The notes beneath the pieces were generated by a model. The model did not search any database. It had not been told where the DNA came from and saw only the letters and a program-made list of their open reading frames with translations. DNA of 8,192 bases from positions 1 through 8,192 of the forward strand of contig JACQPO010000080.1 of assembly GCA_016207545.1 (NCBI GenBank). Reading direction: 5' to 3'. This document shows, in pieces, positions 1 to 5,724 of this stretch. Origin of the DNA: Methanobacteriota archaeon (GTDB taxonomy: Archaea > Thermoplasmatota > Thermoplasmata > RBG-16-68-12 > EA-27). How positions within the stretch are numbered: position 1 is the first letter of the stretch; each line of letters starts with the position of its first letter. A program made the translations under genes and the position numbers.

Positions 1-1068
1 CTGGACGCGGATCGGGACCGTGAGCTCCCGCGCGGCCTCCACGGGCACGCCGACCTCGTTGATGCTGAGGACGGGGTCCGGGGAGATCACCGTGCGGGCA
101 GAGAAGTTCACCCGCTTCCCGCTCAGGTTCGAGCGGAAGCGGCCCTCCTTGCCCTTCAGCCGCTGCACGAGCGTCTTCAGCGGACGCCCGGACCGGTGGC
201 GCGCGGGCGGGATGCCGCTCGTCTGGTTGTCGAAGTACGTCGTGACGTGGTACTGCAGGAGCTCCCACAGGTCCTCGACGATGAGCTGCGGCGCCCCGGC
301 GTCGCGGTTCTCCCGCAGCCGCTGGTTGATCCGCAGCACGTCCACGAGCTTGTGCGTGAGGTCGTCCTCGGACCGGTCGCCGCTCTCGAGCGTGATCGAC
401 GGGCGGACGGTGACCGGCGGCACGGAGAGCGCGGTGAGGACCATCCACTCCGGCCGCGCGACGTCCGGGTTGATGCCGAGCACGCGGAGGTCGTCGTTCG
501 GAATCCGCTCGAGGCGCTCTCGCACCTCCCGCGGCGTGAGCTTGTGACCGTTCTCGCGGAACGTCGTCGGCTTGTCGAGCGTGATCTTGCTCTGCTCCGT
601 CCCGCAATGCGGGCACCGCGCGCGCTTCTGCGCCTCCTTCGCGGTCGCCTTCACCATCTCGGACGTCTCCGCGACGTCCATGCCGAGCTCCTCCTGCGCC
701 TCGAGTTCGCGCATGAACTCCTGCGCCTGTTGGCGGGTGAGCAGGAGCCGCCCGCACGACTTGCACGTCGACTGGAGGAGCTTCTTGATCTCCTTCACGT
801 AGCCGACATGGATGACGGGCATCGCGAGGTCGATGTGGCCGAAGTGACCGGGACACTCGTCGACCTTCCCGCCGCACGTCTTGCACCGAAGCCCGGGCTC
901 GATAACCCCGAGGTGGGAGTCCATGAGGCCCATGTCGATCGGGAAGCCGTCGTCGTCGTACGTGTCCGCGGTGATGATTTTCGTCGCGCTCATCCGTCGG
1001 ATCTCGTCCGGGCTGAGGAGCGCGAACTTGATTGCGTGGATCCGCTTCGTGACGCCGCCGAGGGGCAT
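1..1068 (-). CDS. rpoA1: DNA-directed RNA polymerase subunit A' (Rpo1N), partial
   Basis: N-terminal 356 codons of the archaeal largest-subunit half A', homologous to the N-terminal part of bacterial beta-prime and eukaryotic Rpb1. The reading frame is open to base 1 and the C-terminal part, including the catalytic NADFDGD motif, lies outside the window. Visible landmarks: IKFALLSPDEIRRMS at residues 13-27; the first zinc site C62-x2-C65-x6-C72-PGH75; a second zinc site C102/C105 with C152/C155 across a charged helical segment; PPVTVRPS at about 217-224; and the invariant clamp/switch stretch from about 306 to 334 (GRFRSNLSGKRVNFSART). The ATG at 1068 shares one base with the rpoB stop codon and has GGAGG ten bases upstream, so translation is probably coupled. 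Archaeal A' is usually near 880-900 residues, so roughly 40 percent is seen. Confidence 0.98.
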   Translation of the reverse strand, partial: MPLGGVTKRIHAIKFALLSPDEIRRMSATKIITADTYDDDGFPIDMGLMDSHLGVIEPGLRCKTCGGKVDECPGHFGHIDLAMPVIHVGYVKEIKKLLQSTCKSCGRLLLTRQQAQEFMRELEAQEELGMDVAETSEMVKATAKEAQKRARCPHCGTEQSKITLDKPTTFRENGHKLTPREVRERLERIPNDDLRVLGINPDVARPEWMVLTALSVPPVTVRPSITLESGDRSEDDLTHKLVDVLRINQRLRENRDAGAPQLIVEDLWELLQYHVTTYFDNQTSGIPPARHRSGRPLKTLVQRLKGKEGRFRSNLSGKRVNFSARTVISPDPVLSINEVGVPVEAARELTVPIRVQ

Positions 1069-4000
1069 CATTTCAAGTCCTCCAGTTGGAGGCGCATCGC
1101 CACGCCCAACGACAGGAGCTCGTCGAGCAGGAGTTTGAACGCGTAGCTCGTCTGGACCGGGTAAATCTTCGACGTGTTGTCGCAGACCGGGCAGCGCAGC
1201 GCCCCCTTGCGGTCCTTAATCGCGAAGTGGCCGCACTCCGTGTTGCCGCACACGTACTGGATCGTCCCGTCGGACTCGTCGAGCAGCCGGTCCTTGATCA
1301 CCATCGCGGCGCCGTGGCCGATGAGGCAGTCGCGCTCCATCTCACCAAAGCGTAGGCCGCCCTGTCGGCTCCGGCCCTCCGTCGGCTGCCGCGTCAGGAT
1401 CTGCACCGGTCCGCGGGACCGCACGTGGAGCTTCCCGCTCACCATGTGGTGCAGCTTCTGGTAGTAGATGACGCCCGTGAAGATGTCCGCGGGGATCATC
1501 CGGCCCGTGAGGCCGTCGTACAGGATCTCCTTCCCGTTGTGCTTGAAGCCCGCGGCCACGAGGCCCTGTCGCAACGCCTCCTCGCGCTCGCCGCTGAACG
1601 GCGTGCCGTCGATCGCCCGGCCCTCCATCGCGCCGACCTTGCCGCCGATCATCTCGAGCACGTGCGCGACTGTCATCCGCGACGGGATCGCGTGCGGGTT
1701 GATGATCAGGTCCGGGATGATGCCGTCCGCGGTGAACGGCAGGTCCTCCTGCGGGGCCAGGAGGCCGATGACGCCCTTCTGTCCGTGGCGGGACGCGAAC
1801 TTGTCGCCCAACTCCGGGATGCGCAGGTCGCGCACCTTGACCTTCGCGAGTTTCGACCCGTTCTCGCTCTCCGTGAGCATGACGGAGTCGACCCAACCGG
1901 ACTCCCCGTGGCGGACGGTGATGGACGTCTCCCGCCGTTTCTGCGGAGTCAGGAAGTCCGTCTCCTCTTCGAGGAATCGCGGCGGACTCGTCTTGCCGAT
2001 GAGCACGTCGCCGCCGACGACGGCGACCTCCGGGGAGATCAGCCCGTCCTCCGGCGTGAGGTTCGCGTAGCTCAGGTCCGCCCGCGCTCCGCGCACGTCC
2101 GGCGAGGGGATCTCGAAGTGGTCCTCCTGCCCGCCCGGGTACCGGCGCTCCTCCGCCCGGTACGTCCGCATGAAGGTGCTGCGCCCGAGCCCGCGCTCCA
2201 CGGACGCCTTGTTCATCACGATCGCGTCTTCCATGTTGTACCCGTGGTACGACATGACCGCCACGACGAAGTTCTGGCCCGCGGGTCGGCGGTTGAACGC
2301 GACGTACTTCATCGTCTCCGTCTGGACGACCGGCGCCTGCGGGTAGTGGAGCAGGTGGGACCGCGTGTCCGGCCGCATCCGGTAGTTGCTAGCCGCGAGG
2401 CCGAGGGACTGCTTCGCCATGCCCGCGCCCATCGTGACGCGCGGGGACGAGTTGTGCTCCGGATACGGCACGAGGCCGGAGGCGACGCCGAGGATCGTGA
2501 CGGGGTCCAGCTCCAGGTGCGTGTGTTCCTTCGTGAGCTGCGACGGCACCTGGAACGCCTTGCCGCAGTTCCGGCACTCGAGTTCCGCCTGCGGGTCCGC
2601 GGCGCCCATGTTCTTCCAGAGCACGTCGTTCCGCGACAACGCCCGCTTGCAGTGCTTGCACCGGTTCGGCACGTCGAACGGGTAGATCGAGATGAACGTG
2701 TCCTCCTCCTCTTCCGCGTCGATCCACTCCACAATCCCGTTGCGGACGAGGTCGGACCACCGCATCTTCCCGATCCGCAAGTCCTCGAGGTGGCGGCGGT
2801 TGAGGACGAGCCGTCCGTCCTTCACGACGAGCATCGGGCGGCGGATGCGACCTTCGTCGCAGTTGATCCACACCTCGTTCATGTTCTCGTCGAAGTGGAC
2901 GTTGACCTCGTGGCTCAGCAAGCCGGAACGGCGGCGCTCCCGGACCTCCTGCACGAGCGGCCTTCCCTCCTCGTGGAGGCCGATGAGGTCCCCGTTCACG
3001 TACACGCGCGTGAGCTCCACGGCCTGCCCGCCGACCTGGCGGGTGCCGAGGTCCGCGAGGAGCAAGTGGACCTCCGTCTCCGGGAATCCCTCGGACACGT
3101 CGATCACGAGGGCAGTGTTCTTCACGAGCCCGCAGTTCTGCCCTTCCGGGGTCTCGTTCGGGCACAGGCGGCCCCACTGGGTCGGGTGCAGGTCGCGCGC
3201 CTCGAAGTGGGGCTGGGATCGGGTCAAGGGAGACGTCACGCGCCGCAGGTGGGACAGCGCGCTCACGTTCGACGTCCGGTCGAGGAGTTGGCTCACGCCC
3301 GCCCGGCCGCCGACCCAGTTTCCGGTCGCGAGCGCGTGCAGCAGCCGCTGGCTCAACAGGTCGGGACGGATTGCGCTGCTGATCTTGACCTCCTTCCGAC
3401 GCGCGTAGTTCCGCTCGAGCTGGTACTTCAGGTCCTTGATCAGGTTCGCGAACGCGACGCGGAACAGGTCCTCCATGAGGTCCCCGGCGAGCTTCAGCCG
3501 CTTGTTCGAGTAGTGGTCCTTGTCGTCCTGCCGCCGCTTCCCGAGCTGCAGCTCGAGAACGGAGCGGGCGACGCGGCCGAGGAAGATCGCCTTCTTCATC
3601 CGGTCCTCGCGGGAGTCGCCGAGGTGCGGCAGCAGGCTCCGGTCGAGGATCGATTCGACCTTCTTGATCCGGTACTCCTTCGCCTGGCCCGTCGCGAACT
3701 TCCGCTCCAGGTATCCGAGCGCATCGTCCTTCGAGAAAATCCCATTCGGCGGATACAGCTTCTTGTTCCGCACTTCCTCGATGTTCGCGTAGACGATGTT
3801 CGCCATCTCCGGCGAGCTGACGATCGCGTTGTAGATCTCCTCGTCCTTCTCCATCCCCAACGCCTTCATCAGGATCACGAGCGGGATCTGCCCGCTCGCG
3901 GTCGGGACCGTGACGACGAGAACTCCGTCCTTCTTCATCTCGACGAGCGTGAGCGCGCGGTACCCTTCCTTTTGGGAGAACACCTTCGCGATCGGCACCT

Positions 4001-4661
4001 CCCGCCCGTATCGCTCGTTGAACTCGACGAGGACGCGGTTCGGCGCAAGGTCCTCGAGGGAGATCAGGACGCGCTCCGTCCCCGCGATGATGAAGTAGCC
4101 GCCGGGGTCGTACGGGTCCTCCCCCTTCTCCGTGAGTTTCGTGACGTACTCGTCCTCCGTCAGCTCCCCTTCCGTCTCGAGGTTTTCGCGGTACAGGGAG
4201 CACCGCTTCGACTTGACCATGATCGGCAGGTTGCCGATGGGGACCCACTCCGGCTCCCGCTCGATCCCGTTCTCGATGACCGTAAATTCCAGGTAAATCG
4301 GCGCGGTGTAGTTCAAATTCCGAATCCGCGCCTCCATCGGCGTCAGCGCGTGCGTCGCGCCGTTCGCCTCCTTCACGATCGGCGTGGCGACCTTGACCGT
4401 CGGCTTCGCCTCCAAATCGATGCGGCCTTTGTCGTCCCGCTTCCGGCCGATCCGGATCTCGATGACGTCGCCCTCCGTGCGGTCCTCGTCCAGCTTGATG
4501 ATCCCGCGCCGCTCGTCCTCCGGCGAGACCCGCAGGTTGTCGACGATCCGCTGCATCCGGCTATTCGGGTTGTCGATCGTCGGCAAGAAGTCGTTGAAGC
4601 TCGCAATGTGATGGTTCACGATGCTCCGTTCCCGGAAGAACGCCTCCACGAGTCCGCGCAT
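1068..4661 (-). CDS. rpoB: DNA-directed RNA polymerase subunit B (Rpo2), undivided
   Basis: Second-largest subunit of archaeal RNA polymerase, 1197 residues, forming one side of the active-site cleft. Landmarks: GGYFIIAGTERVLISLEDLAPNR at about 187-209; HPTQWGRLCPNETPEG at 492-507, the fork-loop region; PYPEHNSSPRVTMGAGMAKQSLG around 732-754; GYNMEDAIVMNK at 807-818; KFASRHGQKGVIG at 954-966, an active-centre segment; and the C-terminal anchor region RSRGPVQILTRQPTEGRSRQGG at 1081-1102. A C-terminal zinc site is C1138/C1143 with C1157/C1160; its first pair has a four-residue spacer. The protein is not split into B'' and B' as in haloarchaea and many methanogens. Between the acidic DAEEEED segment (648-654) and EHTHLELDP (712-720) lies an extra segment with C668/C671 and C696/C699, resembling an inserted zinc ribbon. 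A strong Shine-Dalgarno site precedes the ATG. It lies three bases after the rpoH stop. Confidence 0.98.
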   Translation of the reverse strand: MRGLVEAFFRERSIVNHHIASFNDFLPTIDNPNSRMQRIVDNLRVSPEDERRGIIKLDEDRTEGDVIEIRIGRKRDDKGRIDLEAKPTVKVATPIVKEANGATHALTPMEARIRNLNYTAPIYLEFTVIENGIEREPEWVPIGNLPIMVKSKRCSLYRENLETEGELTEDEYVTKLTEKGEDPYDPGGYFIIAGTERVLISLEDLAPNRVLVEFNERYGREVPIAKVFSQKEGYRALTLVEMKKDGVLVVTVPTASGQIPLVILMKALGMEKDEEIYNAIVSSPEMANIVYANIEEVRNKKLYPPNGIFSKDDALGYLERKFATGQAKEYRIKKVESILDRSLLPHLGDSREDRMKKAIFLGRVARSVLELQLGKRRQDDKDHYSNKRLKLAGDLMEDLFRVAFANLIKDLKYQLERNYARRKEVKISSAIRPDLLSQRLLHALATGNWVGGRAGVSQLLDRTSNVSALSHLRRVTSPLTRSQPHFEARDLHPTQWGRLCPNETPEGQNCGLVKNTALVIDVSEGFPETEVHLLLADLGTRQVGGQAVELTRVYVNGDLIGLHEEGRPLVQEVRERRRSGLLSHEVNVHFDENMNEVWINCDEGRIRRPMLVVKDGRLVLNRRHLEDLRIGKMRWSDLVRNGIVEWIDAEEEEDTFISIYPFDVPNRCKHCKRALSRNDVLWKNMGAADPQAELECRNCGKAFQVPSQLTKEHTHLELDPVTILGVASGLVPYPEHNSSPRVTMGAGMAKQSLGLAASNYRMRPDTRSHLLHYPQAPVVQTETMKYVAFNRRPAGQNFVVAVMSYHGYNMEDAIVMNKASVERGLGRSTFMRTYRAEERRYPGGQEDHFEIPSPDVRGARADLSYANLTPEDGLISPEVAVVGGDVLIGKTSPPRFLEEETDFLTPQKRRETSITVRHGESGWVDSVMLTESENGSKLAKVKVRDLRIPELGDKFASRHGQKGVIGLLAPQEDLPFTADGIIPDLIINPHAIPSRMTVAHVLEMIGGKVGAMEGRAIDGTPFSGEREEALRQGLVAAGFKHNGKEILYDGLTGRMIPADIFTGVIYYQKLHHMVSGKLHVRSRGPVQILTRQPTEGRSRQGGLRFGEMERDCLIGHGAAMVIKDRLLDESDGTIQYVCGNTECGHFAIKDRKGALRCPVCDNTSKIYPVQTSYAFKLLLDELLSLGVAMRLQLEDLK
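1079..1083 (-). promoter_or_regulatory. Shine-Dalgarno site of rpoA1
   Basis: GGAGG on the minus strand, inside the last codons of rpoB, with ten bases between it and the rpoA1 ATG. It supports the ATG at 1068, which overlaps the rpoB TGA as TGATG. Confidence 0.7.
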
Positions 4662-4664
4662 GGT

Positions 4665-4916
4665 TTACCTCCCGACGACGAGACGGTACGCCTCGGACAC
4701 CCCGGCGGTCTGGGTGAGGCGCATGATCTTCACGATGCTGCCCTCGGCGATGTCGCCGTGGATCTTCTCGAGCACCCGGATCACGGGGTCCGTCTTCCGG
4801 ATCTTCGGCAACTGGTCCCGCGTAATCTTCAGGGACTTCAACACCTGGTCGGCCTCTTCCGGCGCCAGCAACCGATGCTCCGGGACGAGCTTGTGTTCGA
4901 GCACGTTAAACCGCAA
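4665..4916 (-). CDS. rpoH: DNA-directed RNA polymerase subunit H (Rpo5)
   Basis: Small archaeal RNA polymerase subunit, 83 residues, matching the C-terminal domain of eukaryotic Rpb5 that sits on the lower jaw. Family features visible: FNVLEHKLVPEH at residues 3-14, QLPKIRKTDPVI at about 35-46, and the terminal TAGVSEAYRLVVGR, where archaeal proteins typically have TAG..YYRLVV. The start is a TTG at 4916; in this frame the next upstream codon of interest is a stop at 4940-4938, with no ATG or GTG between. A GGAAGG lies seven bases upstream. An out-of-frame ATG at 4941 would join this frame if the run of seven C at 4923-4917 were six, adding eight residues. Either start is compatible with the family, whose N-terminus varies in length. 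The gene heads the rpoH-rpoB-rpoA1 cluster and follows tRNA-Lys by 46 bp. Confidence 0.95.
   Translation of the reverse strand: MRFNVLEHKLVPEHRLLAPEEADQVLKSLKITRDQLPKIRKTDPVIRVLEKIHGDIAEGSIVKIMRLTQTAGVSEAYRLVVGR
4667..4673 (-). promoter_or_regulatory. Shine-Dalgarno site of rpoB
   Basis: GGGAGGT on the minus strand, overlapping the end of rpoH just before its TAA, five bases before the rpoB ATG. It fixes the rpoB start and implies coupled translation of rpoH and rpoB. Confidence 0.8.
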
Positions 4917-4929
4917 GGGGGGGCCTTCC
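4917..4929 (-). promoter_or_regulatory. rpoH ribosome binding site and seven-C run
   Basis: Minus-strand GGAAGG (4929-4924) followed by seven consecutive C and then the TTG start of rpoH. The GGAAGG is a plausible Shine-Dalgarno site that decides for the TTG. The homopolymer separates an upstream ATG (4941) from the rpoH frame, so this spot determines which start is correct. Confidence 0.5.
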
Positions 4930-4976
4930 GTACGTTTTCATGGCTGCATGTCGCCGCGCGGGCGGGCCCGCGGGGA

Positions 4977-5008
4977 CTTTCGAAGCCCCCGCGGCGCGCG
5001 AAGGCATT
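4977..5008 (-). other. tRNA-Lys intron 3 (T-loop, position 59/60), 32 nt
   Basis: Exon TTCG (54-57 of the tRNA; 5014-5011) pairs perfectly with intron CGAA (4982-4979). Bulges are AA^A at the 5' site and AG^T at the 3' site. The inner helix starts at GCCTTC (5005-5000) against GGGGGC (4990-4985) and continues with further G-C pairs. Removal rebuilds the T-loop TTCGAAT and the full T-stem. Confidence 0.88.
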
Positions 5009-5030
5009 TTCGAACCCCGGACCACCTGGT

Positions 5031-5056
5031 TTCCTCCGTGGCTCATACGAGCCAGT
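5031..5056 (-). other. tRNA-Lys intron 2 (anticodon loop, position 37/38), 26 nt
   Basis: Canonical archaeal intron position, directly 3' of A37. The exon CTTT (5062-5059) pairs with intron GAGG (5036-5033; read 5' to 3') through C-G, U-G, U-A and U-G pairs. Bulges are TA^A and AA^A. The inner hairpin TGGCTC (5054-5049) with GAGCCA (5044-5039) has six pairs closing a GTAT loop. The central helix carries two wobble pairs, so it is the weakest of the three motifs. Confidence 0.88.
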
Positions 5057-5073
5057 TAAAAGCCAGATGCTCT

Positions 5074-5102
5074 TTCTAGGGACGGCCTGCACGACACGTC
5101 CA
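5074..5102 (-). other. tRNA-Lys intron 1 (D-loop, position 20/21), 29 nt
   Basis: Exon CTAG (5108-5105) pairs with intron CTAG (5079-5076) as the 4-bp central helix. Bulges are GT^T at the 5' site and AA^A at the 3' site. The inner helix is GGACG (5101-5097) with CGTCC (5084-5080), all five pairs perfect. The cut after the second bulge base on each side restores A21 and the D-stem. This is a textbook bulge-helix-bulge at a non-canonical position. Confidence 0.88.
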
Positions 5103-5169
5103 ACCTAGCTGAGCTACGGGCCCCGAGCGCTACGGCAGACATGCGAGCCAGTGCCTAACTTTCACTCCT

Positions 5170-5177
5170 AGATAAAC
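5170..5177 (-). promoter_or_regulatory. Putative TATA box for tRNA-Lys / RNA polymerase operon
   Basis: Minus-strand GTTTATCT about 50 bases before the mature tRNA 5' end. Archaeal spacing of about 25 bases would place transcription start near 5147 and leave a leader of some 20-25 nt to be cut by RNase P. No better AT-rich element is present between here and 5123. No TATA-like element is obvious in the 46 bp between the tRNA and rpoH, so this may also drive rpoH-rpoB-rpoA1. An alternative internal element is the TTTTAA of the anticodon loop. Confidence 0.45.
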
Positions 5178-5260
5178 ATTGCGTCCGGCGTTCCGTCCGA
5201 ATTGCGTCGCGCGGCATCGAGCGCGCGTGCGACCGCGCGGGCGGTTCCGCGAGGCGAACC

Positions 5261-5267
5261 TTTTATA
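5261..5267 (+). promoter_or_regulatory. TATA box for the zinc-ribbon / EF-1beta operon
   Basis: TTTTATA preceded by purine-containing GCGAACC, which resembles a BRE. About 27 bases downstream lies 5291, only a few bases before the GTG/ATG at 5292/5295, so the transcript is probably leaderless or nearly so. The rest of the 171-bp region 5124-5294 holds only the divergent tRNA promoter and GC-rich sequence. Confidence 0.65.
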
Positions 5268-5294
5268 CGAACCCCCTCATCGCCGACGCCCGTG

Positions 5295-5462
5295 ATGCGC
5301 CAAGAGAAGCGATGCGTTTCCTGCGGCCTCGTCCTCAAGCAGAGGGGGGCGACGTCGTTCCCGTGCCCGAACTGCGGGGAGGTCACGCTCGGGCGGTGCC
5401 GCCGATGCCGGGACCAGGGCGTCGCCTACGCGTGTCCGGCGTGCGGGTTCCGGGGGCCGTGA
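5295..5462 (+). CDS. Small zinc-ribbon protein of the archaeal translation-linked family (COG2888 type)
   Basis: A 55-residue protein made almost entirely of four CxxC knuckles: C7/C10, C24/C27, C35/C38 and C47/C50, enough for two zinc sites, each second pair in a CPxCG-like setting (CPNCG, CRRCR, CPACG). This pattern and length fit the archaeal family annotated as Zn-ribbon RNA-binding protein involved in translation, of which the haloarchaeal HVO_2753 is an example. Its exact molecular role is not established. The adjacent EF-1beta gene one base downstream agrees with a translation link, and this pairing recurs in archaea. The ATG at 5295 was chosen because the TATA box at 5261-5267 places transcription start just before it; a GTG at 5292 is possible, and upstream in-frame codons look like non-coding sequence. 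Confidence 0.88.
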   Translation: MRQEKRCVSCGLVLKQRGATSFPCPNCGEVTLGRCRRCRDQGVAYACPACGFRGP

Positions 5463-5463
5463 C

Positions 5464-5724
5464 GTGGGGAAGGTCGCGGTCACGTTTCGAATTCTGCCAG
5501 ATGGGACGGAGGTCGACGTCGCGGACCTGGCCACGTCCGTCCGGAGCACCTTGGGCGATCGCGTGCGGGACGTCGCCGTGCGCCCGATCGCGTTCGGGTT
5601 GAAGGCCCTCGAGGCGACCGTCGTCGTCGAGGACGCGGAGGGGGAGGCGGAGAGGGTCGAGGGGACCCTCCGCGGGATCGCCGGCGTGGGCGCGGTCGAG
5701 ACGCTCGGCGTCACCCTCGTGTGA
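5464..5724 (+). CDS. ef1b: Elongation factor 1-beta (aEF-1beta)
   Basis: Guanine nucleotide exchange factor for the archaeal elongation factor EF-1alpha, promoting GDP release so that aminoacyl-tRNA delivery can resume. The 86-residue length equals the stand-alone catalytic domain typical of archaea (about 88-91). Family traits are the N-terminal MGKVAVTFRILPDGTEVD, a central FGLKALEATVVVED (about 47-60), where archaeal members carry a conserved FGL.AL segment, and the C-terminal VGAVETLGVTLV strand of the alpha-beta sandwich. The start is GTG, one base after the zinc-ribbon stop; there is only a weak G-rich stretch upstream, so coupling with the preceding gene is likely. The TGA touches the stop codon of the convergent tupC with no base between. 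Confidence 0.95.
   Translation: MGKVAVTFRILPDGTEVDVADLATSVRSTLGDRVRDVAVRPIAFGLKALEATVVVEDAEGEAERVEGTLRGIAGVGAVETLGVTLV

Larger units (their letters stand above)
4963..5123 (-). tRNA. tRNA-Lys(UUU) with three introns
   Basis: Precursor of 161 nt giving a 74-nt tRNA after removal of three introns. Exons on the minus strand: 5123-5103, 5073-5057, 5030-5009 and 4976-4963. Joined, they form a complete cloverleaf: acceptor GGGCCCG/CGGGCCC with seven pairs; U8 A9; D-stem GCTC/GAGC; D-loop with GG at 18-19 and A21; anticodon stem TCTGG/CCAGG around loop CTTTTAA, anticodon UUU at 5060-5058; variable region TGGTC; T-stem CGGGG/CCCCG; T-loop TTCGAAT; discriminator G73. CCA is not encoded (CCC follows). 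Introns sit at 20/21, 37/38 and 59/60, and each can fold into a bulge-helix-bulge (see the separate entries). A reader looking only at contiguous sequence would find no cloverleaf. The identity is firm because every stem and conserved base is restored only when all three introns are removed. It probably shares a promoter with rpoH. Confidence 0.93.

Noticed and set aside
196..1146. Plus-strand 316-codon frame opposite rpoA1
   Set aside because: Antisense to clearly conserved rpoA1 sequence; its composition is typical of GC-rich shadow frames.
2389..4248. Minus-strand 619-codon frame inside rpoB
   Set aside because: An out-of-frame shadow of rpoB, rich in R, G, P and A with no motifs.
4838..5092. 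Minus-strand 84-codon frame across the tRNA-Lys region
   Set aside because: It overlaps the tRNA exons and introns and the start of rpoH, and shows no protein features.
1425..5108. Plus-strand open frame of about 1227 codons antisense to rpoB and rpoH
   Set aside because: It mirrors the codon structure of rpoB on the other strand at high GC. Its translation is a low-complexity mix of R, V, L, D and H without recognisable domains, and it also crosses the tRNA gene.
5206..5233. GC-rich imperfect hairpin GTCGCGCG ... CGCGCGTGCGAC upstream of the zinc-ribbon promoter
   Set aside because: It needs a bulge and consists of CG repeats that arise easily by chance here. It has no T-run and no link to a gene end.
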